The notes: generated from the letters alone by a model not told the origin. Positions 12,201 to 26,005 are shown, numbered from the stretch's first letter. The stretch: DNA of 64,000 nucleotides from Cinclus cinclus (GCF_963662255.1 NC_085050.1:17793662-17857661); one strand, 5' to 3'. Made by a program: numbers and translations.

Positions 12201-15200
12201 ACACTTTAAAATATCATAACTCTTTCATCTATTTGAAAATAAATGAATAAACTATGGTGTTTATCACAGAAGCACAGTACCTAACCTTTCAATCTAGAAG
12301 TTTTTCGCATGGCAAGTCAGGAATGTGAAATTAATGGTCAAAGGAACTGATTTAGAGCAAAATTTACATATTCATCCTGCATCCTGTTCACAGTAGCAGC
12401 ATAAGCAGATTTGAGCAGCACTGAAATATGCCTCCTTACACCCATTTAACCCAGCCTTTCCTCCCATATATGATTCTTTCACCTCAATTTAAACAAGGTG
12501 AACACAGATCATACTGGCACCAGATCCATGGCTTGCTTTCCAAAAGATACTACAAGATATGCAGAAAACAGCCAAGCCAGTCCATCTAGGCATGTAAACC
12601 TGTAGCATAAACACAAGAACTCAAGAGTTCCACTACCTAAAGGTTAATTTAATCATAAGCCTAAGTAGTTTTCTAAATTAAGGCCTAGGCTGTTTCTTAA
12701 AAATCTTGAGACATCCTGGGATCCTAAAACAAATGAGTACCTTTCACTTCAGTTTATTTCTGCTAAAAATTTCCTTTAACCACCAATGAACTAATGCATG
12801 AGGATGTGTGCTGCCATGCCAACAAAAAAATGCACCACCATTTCCTTTTTAATGGCTTATCAAATATTTTGCTTTGTGCAGACATCAAGATTTACAAGGG
12901 GTTTTTTTTACTTGCATTAATAGTAATAGTGCTAAAATCTGAAGAACTAAGTAGCATTATATTTAATTATCCTTCTATAATTACACTGATTAAATACAGC
13001 GTGAGGGACCATAAAGATAGATAAAACATTATGGCTAAAAAACTTCTCAAAAATGACCATAAAATTATTATTAAGCCTGAGGTGAGAAAATTAATATCAC
13101 AAGCATGATTTTTATAGGGTTTTTTTAATATCACTTCCCCTTCTTAGAGTATCTCATCTGCAGTGGCAGCAGAATTTCCTCCCAGCATTAATGGAAATGA
13201 GAACTAACTATAAAAAATGTTGCAACTTGAAAGGGAGGTCAGTTTAGACCTCTATACCAAGGGAGAGTATTTGTGCACATGATGCTTCAGGCAGATGCCA
13301 AAAAAAACATATTAAAACACCTTTGAGCTCCAAGCCCACTGGTTTGCACTTGGGTAATACTTGTTTTCCTCATTTTCTTTTCCTTTCTTGTCTTTTACAA
13401 ACACTCTGTGTGTGCAACAACCAGCACAATGCAACAGTCACATCTATTTTCTGACTAATGATCTAAAAAGAGAGGTCCGAGGTCTTTTATACTGGATGAC
13501 CAATATTATAAAAAGGTTTAAAGAATCATAAGAAAAATTCTGACCAAGAACTAATATTAAGGCAAAGAATTAATACTGGAAATCTGCAATGATTTCAAAA
13601 ACAGAACAGATTATAAGGTTCCAATTGAGCACCAGAAAAATAAAAACGATTTTTCTGACCTATGTATGGGATAAATCATTTCAAGTAATAATTTTCCTGA
13701 TTCTTTGAATTATATGTTTAATTAATTTTATTACACATAATTACCAAAATGTATCATAATTATCTGACACATTTCAAGAAATATGGTCTCATTTTACTTA
13801 ATTATATGATTAATTAACTATGGTAAGTAATTGCTAAATTTCAACAAAATTGCATTTCACCCTTTCTTTGAAAATTCAGAAATCACCCACAAGTGCTCCT
13901 GCCTGTGACTGCTTCCCACAAACAGGATCATGGTCATCAAACATACATTTGTTCCGCAGGAATGAAGTGCACAACCTCCTACTTCTATGCTCTTTTACTG
14001 TGTTATATTCACTGACTTGCTGTCAGTTCTTAAAAATAGCTACAAATGTTTTTCCATAATGGTTGGCTTTGACACAGACATGCCTTGTTGTCTTCAGAAC
14101 CATCACACTCCCTAGAAAGTCTGTTATTACATTTCCCAGCCCACTGCCTTGGTTCTGATGCCTGTAGCGCATCAAGAACGTGCCTCTGAAGACACAGGAC
14201 TGGTGCAGCCCTTGACCTGGATCTTGGGTTAAAAGCAGGAACAGCCAGAGTGTTTCACTCTCCCACACATGTGGGTTGGCAGAAAGCATCCATACGAGGC
14301 CATGGAGCAGGAGTGAATTGAAGATAACCTGCAATATCTCAAATTTATCCTAGGGGACAAACCAGTCACCAGATGCATCACAAAACTGGCACATCAAAAT
14401 CTCTGCTGTGCATCACCACTCCGGCAGCTGCTCTTAGCTGCCAGCCATTGCACGAGCCAGGGTGCAACATTCAGGATGCGCACATGAAGAGAGCTCAGAA
14501 TTGCATAACAGAGAAAAAGTACTAAATCTTATTAATCCAAAATCAACATCTAGATGAAAAAGGAGCATATACAGCACATACTGTATCATGGGCCCTGGCA
14601 GATATAAATATACATTTGGGGAGTTGTACATCCCAACCAAAGCTTGCCAATCAAGAATAACACAGAAGCAATTTCTTGTAATTCAAGAGCTAGCTAACAA
14701 TATTCCAAAGATAGGTAATTTGCAACACTAAAAAGAGACTTAACTTGTGATATTTTAATACAAATTGATTGCCTGTATTTCTGATAGAGGATGTTAGGAT
14801 AATTATTTTACAAAATCATTTCATCTCAACTGAAAATGCGTTAACACATCCAGACCTCAATCAACAAAATGTATTCCTGCATTTTGACGGAAGTATCAAG
14901 TCAGTTATTAAACAGAGCTTTCCTATTTTTTACTAGTTTTATGCCACTATTTAATACTTGGCACACAACCTCTGGATCTGAGTTGCATGCTAGACATTCC
15001 TAATCCAACTAGTGCCGCCAAGAATCGAAGCAAAGACTGTCTAATGCACCAGGATCTTATTATAAGTCGGTCCCAAATGACACTGGAAAAAAAAAATCAA
15101 TCTTTTTTATTTTAATCCCCATTTTCCCCTAAATAACAAACTCTGATTCTTTCACAAACTGATGAGGTGCCTATTCTGCAGGCCACTCAAGTGTAGGCTG

Positions 15201-17570
15201 ACTGGTGAGCAAAATAAGGAAGTGTATATGAGAAGCAGAAGTGCCTTGCTGGCTATGAAGCAAAACAGAAACCAAAGGCTGTCCACATCAGTGCCTTGCC
15301 ATGTCAGTCACACAGACTGCTCTGTGGTTAATGTCTCCCTGTGCAAAACTGCTCATCAGCATTTTACTTCGAAATCCACAATTGTTTTCATGCATTCTTA
15401 GAAGAACGGACACATTTTCCAGCTTCCTTGAGGGATGATTTCTAATAAGGTTCTTAACAAAACCTACAGAAAAAAAATACTTTGTTGATAAAGGATAAAT
15501 TATGGAAGCCAATATAATTGTCAACCTTGTACCAGCCATGGCTAAGTATCAAAAAACTGGAAAACAATCAACTTCACCACAGACCAAGGACAGAAATAGA
15601 GAAAGATTGTTTACACAGCATGCATGTCAAGAGTTTTTCACTCATTCTCAAACTGGCATCCACGGACACTCCTCCTCTCCCTACTCTCATGATCAGGTAT
15701 CAGGGAATATTTTTTCCTATTCCTCCTCCTTCACAAGTATCAAATTCAGAAAATCACATGCAGCCCTCTGGAGATGGCTTCATACTGTAAAAGTGATCTC
15801 TTCTTCCAAAATTCAGAGATTGCAGAAGTGATTTAGAACTACATTTGCCTTGCCAAATGCGTGCTGTGGATCTTGAACAGCTCAAAAGCTCTTGGGAAGG
15901 TGGAATGATTAACAGTTAACACCTTGGCCATTTAAGTATAATTGTCACCCAAATGCAGAATTCTTTCTCACTGCAGCATTTCTGAACTAGTAGTAAACAT
16001 CACAAACCTCTCCTTACACCTCTCCTCATTCTGCCTGCAAAGCAAAAAGCAAACTAGTTATCAGGAACCTTTTCTTGTTTGTATTAATTGGAAGTCTAAT
16101 GGCTGTACTGCTCTTTGTGAATGTAGATGATCATAAGCAAGTGTGGTGATACTGATGTCAATATACTAAAGGGTATCAGCCCAGGAAAAAGGGAGACCAA
16201 ATAATGGAGAAGGCTGCACACATCTATATATTAAGACCTCAATTCAATCATGTATTCTCCAAACAGTTATATTGTTTCTAAATCTTATTTACAAGGCTGG
16301 ACTGCAGAGTCTGCAGCCAAGTTTATCATAGCACTGCTCCTATTTTAATGCTTATTCTTTTCTTAATAAGTAAATGATACAGCTGGATTTATTTGTGTTC
16401 CGTTTGTGTCATTTTTGGTATTTAGTCTCCGTATCTAGACACATGTTCTGTCAGGCAGCATTTTCTGATAAATATATTGTAAAATATTACACATTTGAAA
16501 ATATGCATACAAAAATAAGAGGGAGTAGTGAAGGCAAGATTATACCTGAGCTCACATCAATGTCCACACACAGGATCGTGATCTTCAGGAGAGCACAAGG
16601 TACAAACATACCCAGAAATTTATCTTGTAGCTAAAGTTCCCACACTATCTTTCCCCAAAAGGGGAAAGGCCTCTCCTGGATCCTTGGATTTACTTTCCTG
16701 AGAGGATTGCCAGAGAAGATAACAGATGCTGTTTGACTGACCCCCTGCCATAGGCACTGGCCTGGCTGAGGAACACCTGGACAGGCAGCTCAGAGAGCAT
16801 ACCTCATCCCTACCAATGAACCCCATCCAGCACACCTGGCTGCCAATGGGAGGGAAAGACACTGGCCTTTAGTAGTAACTCACTTTCTTTCACTTTGGGT
16901 CATTCATCTGATTTCTGGATGTCTGGTAGCTTGGGAAATCCTTAAAGGGCTATTGCCACTACATAGAGGAAGCCTACATCACAACAAATCAGCCCTTTCT
17001 CAGACAGGACAGCTAATCAGCCTGACCATTTTCTCTAAGCCCAGCACATCAGCCTGCACAGCATCTGCAAATCAGACACAATAGGACAACTGCTAAAGGA
17101 TGCATCTGACAATTGCATCAAGCTTGTCAACACTGGAAGGCCCACCAAAATCTCCAATCTTCTACTTGGAATAAACAGACAAAATGTGAAAAACACATGC
17201 CATCCCATATGGTTTCAACCTCTCCATTTTTGGTACTAGGCCTTCTTAGATCTAAAAGTTATGAGACCTCATCAAAAGTAGCAAACCAACCTCAAATCAA
17301 GATTTCACTCCAAATTTAATGGACTTCTCAGACCTCTACTCCTGCCTTCTCCCATCCTCTAAAACCAGAGAATTTGTTCATATTTTTAATGGTCATTAAG
17401 GCAAGGGTTGGTGCCAAAATTTCTTACAGAGGGTCCTTGATTTTAGCAAGTTTTTTGCCTTTTAGTGGGGGTTGTTGGTTTGGGGGGTTGTAGTTTTTGG
17501 TTCTTTTTTTTTAGAATCCTTCGTTCTTCAATTGCTGCACAACTTCAGGGCATCTAGTTCTCTTTCCTAA
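9210..17570. other. Unique AT-rich DNA, no gene recognised
   Basis: About 8 kb without a recognised repeat or gene. An especially AT-rich block with several TAATTA-like motifs lies at about 13680-13850. A patch at 15640-15690 (TCTCAAACTGGCATCCACGG) faintly resembles the terminal repeat of hAT-Charlie DNA transposons but is too short to call. A donor-like CAG/GTAAGA at about 9474 has no coding frame in front of it. Confidence 0.45.
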
Positions 17571-17579
17571 AATAATCAT

Positions 17580-18140
17580 TTGACATGAATATTTCAAAAC
17601 ATATTGAGATAAATGTATGTTTCATAACAGCTAGATCACAATGGAACTTCTATAGAAGTATTTCTGACACTAAATGAACCTTTGTGATTAATGTTAACAA
17701 GACATTTCATATAATAATAAAGGTGCCATAATGGCTTCAATGTTATTTTGAAGTGTTACTAAACCATCAATTGCTCTAAATACACAGCAAGGTCTTGCAG
17801 CAGAATTTAGATTTAAACACACACTTTTTATAACACTTAACATATTGCACTATATGAATCACAGTAAATAAGCCCAATGGGAATGTTTACTGAGACACAA
17901 AGAAAGAAGATCTGCATAAGCAACTAGTTTATCATAAACAATACAAATATTTACTCTATTATTTAATGTGTGCCCAGCATGCCTATCCTTACTGCAGCAT
18001 TAGCTGACATCAGGCATATGCCATATGCACAAATAATTAATTCAAATTATGTTTTCTTCCTGTGTGTTGTCTCAGAAACAAGCTGAATTAATGCAAAGAT
18101 ACATTCAACAGCAAATACTGAGATGATCTCTCTATGTAAC
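17580..18140. promoter_or_regulatory. Possible conserved noncoding element
   Basis: The block has no repeat signature and carries homeodomain- and POU-like words, including CAAATAATTAATTCAAATTA near 18030 and GAATTAATGCAAAGATAC near 18085. This texture is typical of vertebrate conserved enhancers, but conservation cannot be judged from one sequence. This is inference only. Confidence 0.2.
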
Positions 18141-18149
18141 AATGCAGCC

Positions 18150-20380
18150 ATGTCTGTCTTCATGAGCACACAGGTTTCAATACTTCACCCTCATTATTAT
18201 TCCGAGCCAAGGGCTGATGGTATGTGAAATACTCCTGAAGTGTTCCTCACATAATCACTGGGATAACTAACGCAGTGATTTTTAAAACTGACTTGGTAAA
18301 ACATTTTTTTTTATAAGACAAATCTTCACAGAGCAGAGTCTTCAGAACACACCCACCTTATTTAAACCAAAAAAAACCCCTCAAGAATAAACATCCAGTA
18401 GATTGTCTACAGCAGTTTTCCACAGTGCAGGGACGGATCAACTGTCCATATATACTCAGTAGATGTCCAACAGAGGGACTAGGAGGTTATTTCTAGCAAA
18501 GAAAACATAACCTGTGAAGGCATTTCTGAAGGGGATCACATGGCACCTTTCTGCAATGAATTACTGCACTGCAATATCCTGTTCTCATGCCATTTTCTAA
18601 TGAAAAGTTATGCTTGGGCCCAAAGTCCAACATGAAAGAAGTTAGAAGCACTTAACTAGTCTTGAAAGGCACGTTTCTACATCATACCTGTAAAATTTTA
18701 TTCACATCTTCTCTGAGAGCTGCATGTTACCCCTGTACTTTTCTGTGTGGTGTTAGTGCCAGTCCTCCACACCTACTAGCTCTCCTTTTCTCATCAGCTT
18801 TTCAGCTGATCATGGAAAAGAACTGACTGATGAAAAAGGAATTTCCCTACCCCCAAAATTAGCCTGGAGAAATGCCATATACAGCTGTTGTAAACCAGCT
18901 TGGCTTTATCACATTGGCAATCCAAGTAATACTGCAATTCAGGCCATTCAGAAAGATTCGAGGAAAGGAAACAGTGAGATAAGGTAAAAAGACAGCCCTG
19001 TTAAGCATTTGCAACATCCCTAATGGAATGACCCCATCTGATGCTTTGCATGTCCCTCAAGTTACTAATCATACTTCCTGAACTTCAGCCCTGCTCATCT
19101 TGAAGGTGTTAACATTTCCCACACAAATGGAATCCCCGATTCAGGCTACATTTTTCATCCATTTAAACACTCTCCATTTAGGTATCTCAGGATCCTTTCT
19201 CTCACCTCCTGTAAATTGCCCAGAAGTGTTTGTAGGTGCCTTACTCACACCTTTACAAATATGGCCTTTAGCATTTGTCCGTTTCCAGGGACGTGCTGGG
19301 CTTCTTGGCAGCAACTCACAGCTCATCACTTTTCTGGGGCTCCCTGTGGCTGCCCAGGTACAGCCTGGACAAAGGAGGCCAGGATTAGCAACACACCTTT
19401 TGCTACAAGAAGAGAACAGACTGGCAGAGCAGGCACCAACTGGATGGTGCAGGAAAGATCACATTATACCCTTATTTTGGGATTACAATATATACAAAGG
19501 AAAAAATCATGAGTTGGTTGCATATAGTTCAGCCAGACAAGACCTAAAGCAGGCACCATTAATGGTGCTGTCTACAAACATCTGAGTAGCATAAATAGCA
19601 ATAGTTGAAACTTGTGATCATGACACCAACTAAACAGATAGAGAAACAAAAAGCAGAAATTACTTTCTTTGTACTTAAAACTGCTTTATATTTCAACCTC
19701 CTGATCACAGTATGAAAAACAAAATCAAAAGGAAAAGCTTGCATTTTATGACACTGCATATTAAGCAGCCATCACAATATCATGCTTAAATGAAAACTGT
19801 ATTAGAAACAAACACAGCAGTGCACCAAGACCTACAACACTATTTTCTGCTCACAGTTCTAAAAAATAAATATTAACATAAAAATTTGAAGGTGTACCTA
19901 CTTCCCAGTTTTACCACGCTTTGCCCCAAGGAGACACACCCATTTATTGTTTGAAAAAGCTGCCAAGACTAATATAGAAAATTTATTTTAGACTCAGCTT
20001 TATTTTATTCTCAAGACAGTAAAGTAAAAACGACCTTTCACATGAAATCAAAGGCACTGGAAGTACTTTCACATATGCTTGAGCTCTTGGAGCTACAAGC
20101 TGTTTCTTGGTTTTCTTTATTAATGTTTTGAACCATTATCAAGTATGTTTTACTGATCAAACATGCAATACAAGTTAAGAATCCACAAGCACAAGAACCA
20201 CTTTACAAAGGCCATCAGAGCATGAAACTGATTTTGACAGGTCGGACATGATCCAGCCAGCTCCATGATTATAGCAGGACAAGGACTGTGTTTAAGACCA
20301 ATAGATACAACTGAGGTTTCCAAGGCAAGCCTTTCTCAAAAACAGTACAGGCTTAAGGTGACCAGAAGGTAGTTGTATCT
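18150..20380. other. Unique DNA with the longest non-repeat open frame
   Basis: Contains a plus-strand frame of 161 codons at 19100-19585, the longest outside CR1 copies. Its translation shows no recognisable motif, signal peptide or repeat, its composition is proline- and leucine-rich as expected of slightly GC-richer random sequence, and no splice or Kozak context supports it. A CAG/GTATGA donor-like site on the minus strand near 18707 has an 11-codon open frame before it but no convincing acceptor. Confidence 0.4.
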
Positions 20381-20394
20381 GGTTACATATAGGT

Positions 20395-20446
20395 AGGTAA
20401 TTCTAATAGGTATATTCTAATACCTATATTCTATAGGTAATTCTAA
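20395..20446. repeat. Alternative hairpins inside a 12-bp direct repeat
   Basis: AGGTAATTCTAA occurs at 20395-20406 and again at 20435-20446. Between and overlapping them, ATAGGTAT (20406-20413) can pair with ATACCTAT (20420-20427), or TACCTATA (20421-20428) can pair with TATAGGTA (20432-20439). The two stems share bases and exclude each other. Confidence 0.8.
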
Positions 20447-20965
20447 CATAAATTATATAAATATTAAAGAAAGCAAAATATTTTGTTGTTTTACTGAAAT
20501 ATAGGAACTTTATGTTATGAAAACCAACAATAACAATTTTCTTTCACACACAATCAAGCAAAAAGAAGAAATTAGTATGACAGCTTTCCTTATCCAGAAT
20601 ACAAGGGGTTATAATAGACAACAGCAAAAAAAAGTCATGCTGAAACCATGAAAAATACCTTGAAAGTGTCCTTTTAAAGTCGTAACTTATTATGGAAAAT
20701 CAGCATTCACAAGCATAAATTTGTTTCTGTATAATTCACTGCCCAGTGACATTTGATTCCTTCCTAACAAACCTGTATTTAAGAGGAAAGTCATAAAACT
20801 GAAAAAATGGCAATGACTGAGTAATTCATGGCTTGGTGCTCTATTAGTAATTAATAAATTCACCTAGCAATATCCAGAACCTAGTCATCTGCCACTTTTT
20901 ATTTATTTCATTTCATTTTCCATATCTTGCATATACTCTGGGGCAATCATATATAGTGCCTTTAC

Positions 20966-21200
20966 CTTGCTTGCAGAACACTAGTAATTCCTCACTGTAT
21001 TTTAGCATTTCAGGCATCATCTTTACTGCATCATTAAATGCACACGAAATAAATACATCTTGTAATGTAGTGGAGAGTGTAGTACTTAACAAAGGCCCCT
21101 CAAATGTTTCACAAATACCTATCAAGTTTCTGATGTTCAATGTGTTCATTTGTATTTCATTATCTAGGATAGGATTTGATTTACTCAGGAGTATTTTGGC
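20966..21200 (-). CDS. Candidate coding exon, product unknown
   Basis: On the minus strand a 235-nt segment reads open for 78 codons plus one base and ends CAAG followed by GTAAAG, a good donor. The proposed acceptor is the pyrimidine-rich CTTCTTTTTGGAGCTTTTTAAG; its AAG ending is weaker than CAG or TAG. The predicted peptide has a helical, acidic look, with stretches such as IRNLIGICETFEGPLL and KMMPEMLKYSEELLVFCKQ. I do not recognise a family, see no catalytic motif and cannot name a gene. The frame stays open for ten more codons upstream of the 5' boundary, to a TTG at 21228-21230 and beyond, so the exon may be longer. Confidence 0.3.
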
Positions 21201-21209
21201 CTTAAAAAG

Positions 21210-24200
21210 CTCCAAAAAGAAGTTCATCAAACCCAGAGGGGAGCTTTTGAATTGTATTCATGGAAAGGAGATACACAATAAATGGATCCTGACAACTTCT
21301 CTCTCTTTTGTCACTTAATGAGTAACCATCTAAGTCAGAAAGAGCCCTGATGGAAGGCAAAAATATTCAAAAATAAAGAGACTCTTGAAGAGATTACTTT
21401 ATCATTTGAACCTTTCCTCCCCTCACAGCAAGTCAGACACGCAGGTGATCCAAACTGAAAGCCAGAGAGAGGAGCAAAGGCAGTTTCTTAAATTAGACAG
21501 GTACCAAGTCACTTAGAGCTTTAAAAATTGCAGAAAAGACACAATACTCTACCACTTCCTACACATTGCACATTTCATACATGAATTTAACAATATACCA
21601 TAATCAGTCTTCAGCAACCAAGGCATTGATCGAGTAAGAGCCATGCATCAGCAGCAGTGTCAGCCATTGTGTCATAAAGGCTTTCCTTCCTTACTTGCTC
21701 AGAGGTTTCTAAGGGAGAATGAAGATATTTCAGCCAGTTTGTATTTCCTAGCATTTGAGGAAAAGCAGATTTTGTTCCTATTCCATTTCTCTGCTTGCTT
21801 CTGTGAGAGAAGAAGCAATAGTTCTGGACCCAAAGACGGGATGGTCCCTAGTTTCCCTCAACTTTCTGTGCAGTCTATGCTAATACATCTGATACTGCAT
21901 TTTACTGTTGCTTTTCTTTCTATGTATGTCTTAATATTGACAGATATCATGGTGGTACACAGAACTCTAATAGTAATTATATAGACTCTGGAACAGTAAA
22001 AGCTCAGTATTCAAGCAAAAATAAAGAATGATCAAATAAAACCAATTCTGGCATCTGGCTGTGCCCTGGTATCCCCAAAACAGAAGGAGCTCTCAATTCC
22101 CTTCTTATACATCAATGTCACCTCAACAAAACCAGACTCATTTATCTATGCTACCAAGTACAGAATCCCCCACTCAGGTGCTGCTATTTGCCTGACTGTT
22201 TTAGGACATTTTATGCAATCCTAGTATTGCCAACAGCACAATTTCCAGTCTAGGGGTCAATTTTCAGGGGGTCAGAGACAGTGTTTGGCTGCAGTATGGT
22301 TTCACTCAGAAGGTAAAAGTCTGCCCCATGGCACACTGCTGTAACTCACAAAGAGAAGTAATTCCAGTCATTAACTGACGTGCACACAAGTGGCAGATTT
22401 CAGTTTGACACCAATGCCCTTCCTGTAACAATCTATCAGCTTCCCCCAGTGCAGTCTCCTGGAATGGTATCATTCAACTCTGTTGCTGCTGAGATGCAGT
22501 GGAAAGGTAAGAGCCCCCTCGTGTTCCAGGTGGTTATCCCAATTCACATGCTTAGCATTTCTTGAGAAATCTACAAAAACTTCAACACTGTGATGAAGCT
22601 TCCTTGTAAAAAGGATCAATAGTTCACTATAATGCAAAATTTAATTCAATTCCTGTTGATAACAAGAAGATACAAGAGGGTAGTATCTGATTTTGTCAGC
22701 CACACTTTCTGGGTTTTTTATTTAAATATTCTTACTGGTACTACCTTATTTTGCTTTTTCTCTGGCCTTTGCAGCATGATTTCTGACAATACATCTCAAG
22801 ACGGGCACATACACCTGACACTTTTAATAGGGCAACCGAAAGTTTCACCAATACCACTCAGTACTAACTTACAAATCTTCTTTTTGCCTTCCTTCTTTCT
22901 TATCTTCATCACTGGCAACATGGGAAGTGAAGTTTTATGCCAATATTTTTATGCATGTTATTTTCTAAAATGTTACCTTAAACATTATGACTGTTTTAAT
23001 AAGCAGTATTATCTCAAGTATCTCTCCATTATTTTGCCTGGTAACACATAAAAGGGGAAATAATTTTAATCAAACTGAAACAAGTCTTAACCTGGAAACT
23101 GCAAAAACTTGTCTTTTTCAGTGTCTTCAGCTAACTTAAATTCAATTGCATAGACAACAAAATTGTGGGTGTTAAAATATGTAACTGGAAATGGTATCAC
23201 TGAATCCTGTAAAGGTATAAAACTAAATTACAACTTTAAGACTTGTACTTTTGAATTCTAACATTCTGAAATTGAAGGGGCATCACCAGAAGGTTGACAG
23301 CAGTTCATCCGTAACCGCAGGAAACTGCAGGCAAATTCAGAAGTTTGGAGGCTGTTTGCTGCTTTGGTTTTCAACACGTCTTTCTTCCTCTCACCTCACA
23401 TTTAGTCTTTCATTGTTAAAATGTTCATTCTTACTGGTTTTGTTTCTGCTGAGAAAATTAGTTTATTACCAGTCCTTCACGATAATTTTTCATTATACTC
23501 CTCTGCAGGAGGAGGATAACTTTTAATGTCAGTGTGAATATGATTCTGTATATCTGTAACACTGAATTTATAGCACACATGTGGAAAATCTTGTAAACTG
23601 CCCCTCTCTTGATAGACTGTGCAGTAAACTGTACAGTATTTTAATTAATTTCTTAATTACAAACCTAAAGTGTGGTAGTTCAAATCTCACATGCATGCAC
23701 AGCCGAGATTGTTGCTTTAGCCTGACTAACACAAGGCAGATCAAGGCAGAAATGCTCAAAATATGGAGAACCAGCTGGAAAGATAGATACTGGCTCTTGC
23801 CTGCTTTTACTCACTTCCTATTTTATTCCTTCTCTGATAATTACCAAATTACTTTTTCCAAGCCTTATGTTTTAACCTTCTAAAAATCTCAGAAGCCTGA
23901 AATATCACAACAGAGGAATTAGTACCAATTCAGGGACATTCAGTTGACTGCGTTACTCAACAACTGTATTTCATGATCTGTGTATTTGGTGTCACTGATT
24001 GATCCACGTACCTGCTGTCATAGATGCAGGACATCCAGGAGTCATGAGCAGCGAGTCATGCAGAAATTTCCATCTCTGTAATGTGGCCACAGAGCAAATA
24101 CAATTTTCTCTCAGGTTTTACTCATTTGAGTATGACTTCCAATTGCTGATCTTTACTCTTGTAAGGCTGAACACTATGGACTTAACAAACTAAACTATCT

Positions 24201-24280
24201 TACAGTGACAAGACTACATATAAAAACAGCACAAAAGACCAGCCTATCACTTCAGGCCAAGTTTCTATCTCATGTTATTT
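21210..24280. other. Unique DNA with isolated splice-like sites
   Basis: No repeat recognised. A CTTCCCCCAG acceptor-like site and an AAAG/GTAAGA donor bracket a 57-nt open segment at 22450-22506 on the plus strand. A very strong acceptor-like tract ending TTTGCAG lies at about 22774 and is followed by an open frame, but I find no convincing donor for it. Neither is called as a gene. Confidence 0.4.
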
Positions 24281-24287
24281 TCAACAG

Positions 24288-24450
24288 TGGCCAGATGTGT
24301 AGGCCCTTTGGAAGAAAATATGGTCTTTCCTCCTTTCCTCTGTGAGCTTTTAACAGTTGCAGATAAAACGTTTCCTGAGCTTAATGAACTTTCTTTAATT
24401 ATGAAATCCCAAGAGATCTCCCGAGTTCCCATCCAATTTTCTCCTGAAAG
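24288..24450 (+). CDS. Candidate internal coding exon, product unknown
   Basis: This 163-nt segment has good splice sites on both sides: the tract TTTCTATCTCATGTTATTTTCAACAG just upstream, positions 24262-24287, and GAAAG followed by GTAAGG downstream. One frame is open throughout (2 nt, 53 codons, 2 nt). The peptide includes ENMVFPPFLCELLTVADKTF and ELNELSLIMKSQEISRVPIQ. The composition looks protein-like, with both hydrophobic and charged runs, but I recognise no family. It cannot join in frame directly to the next plus-strand candidate at 26006, because that junction makes a stop. This is one of the two best-flanked candidates in the window, and it may still be chance. Confidence 0.33.
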
Positions 24451-24459
24451 GTAAGGTGG

Positions 24460-26000
24460 GAAGTATGATTTGGAAGATGTTCCTTCAAAATATTTAGGGT
24501 TCCTCCCTGACCTCTCATGTGCCTAACAGCTTGGACCTAGGCAAATCTCAACCACAGTGTTTCAGGAGGACAAGAACAGTTCTTTCTTATGCCTGACAGA
24601 AGAGCATTCATGTGAGTCACTGCAGCAACAGTGGTTCCAAGAGCTGCATTCACACATCCCCCAGGTGCCCACACAGAGATTAGCTAAGCATGGCACCAGC
24701 ACGGAGCTAAGTCCTGTGCCCTCTGCAGCAAACAGAACTGATGGAGCCTGAAGAGCACAGGCTCTCTCAAACAGTTACAAAGATAGATTTTAATATACAG
24801 TAATCAGACTGTAGCCACCCAGGATAATACTGCGGGCTGTAGGAACAGGTGCCAGCTGCAGAGCCACTCCTGCTACTAAGACTGCAGAGGTAGGACTACG
24901 TAGGCATCAGCCCAGCCCTGCCTCTGGCTGTTTGTGCCCTGCCAGCCCCTGTGCTACCCACCACTATCCTCAGCTGCTTTACGTTTCCCAGCCACATTTA
25001 AAACATGCACCATGCCATTCCAAGCAAGGCACGCTACCTACGCTCTGAAAAGATCTGTGACTCGATTAATACTTCATTTCCGGATGGCTAAAATTAGGCA
25101 AGAGTCTGCCACTCCCTTCTACTTCTTTAAAGCTTTTAATACATTTTATTCTGCCCTTATGCAAAATATGCCTGCTGTAACAGCTTGCAACCAAAGCAAA
25201 AGGGCAAGGCACGAAGATTTTGCAGAGAGGAGTTCTGTATGAGCTGAGGAAGACTCAGACTCCTGTACAGCTGAGAGATGACACCAGGGAGCTGGAGCTG
25301 GGGCTGTTCCACCACAGAGCCCTGCAGCCACTCTGGGGCTTGGCCTTGGCACGCTGCAGCAGCAGCACACGGTGGGGATGCACAGGTACCTAACACAGCA
25401 CAACCACACATTCTGCTGCCTTCAGAGAATCTGGAATCCTACCTTTACAGCATGAGCATGCTGCGCAACTCTATGAACAGGTTACTGGCCGCAGCACGCA
25501 GAGTTCTGTTGGTTTTTCCCTAAAGCATCCTTACTAGCCACAGAATCCCTCAGACTCCGATGCTGCTTTGCATTCGATGCTAAGTGTAGTACTGCTGGGT
25601 GATACTACAGTAGTATACACCAGACAGGTTGGGTTTTTTAGAAAAAAATGTTTAAAAAGCAGTAATAATGGTGTGGTCTCCTGAGAATACATTTATTTCT
25701 GCAGTATAAAATAAAATTAAATTCTTCAATCTCAAAAACTATTAAATGGTTGTATTTAAAATGCATGAAGCATTAAAAAGACATCAAAATTAAAATAATC
25801 TCATAAATCTCTTCATTTAAAAGACTTATTAGAATACAGATAGAGGCAGAAAACAGCTGCCCTGTAGACTAAAGCAGTAAATTACGACTATTTTAACTTT
25901 TTTTTTCACTTTCACCATTGAAATTTTCCTCACAGAATTACTGCAGTAGTATAAAAAGACCAACTGCCCCTATATTTAACATGTGAATAGTAAATTATTT
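24460..26000. other. Slightly GC-richer unique DNA
   Basis: 24830-25520 is richer in GC than its surroundings and carries several overlapping short open frames on both strands, none with recognisable content or splice context. No repeat family is seen. It could be a regulatory region, but nothing here supports a specific claim. Confidence 0.35.
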
Positions 26001-26005
26001 TTCAG

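Noticed and set aside
15638..15690. hAT-Charlie-like terminal sequence
   Set aside because: About 20 matching bases only, and no second terminus or 8-bp target duplication found.
18678..18710. Minus-strand open codons before CAG/GTATGA
   Set aside because: No pyrimidine tract or acceptor at a usable distance, with an in-frame stop just upstream.
19100..19585. 161-codon plus-strand frame
   Set aside because: No domain, no splice or start context, composition as expected of slightly GC-rich random DNA.
22775..23050. Open frame after a very strong TTTGCAG acceptor-like tract
   Set aside because: No convincing donor follows, and the latter part becomes a random-looking aromatic-rich sequence.
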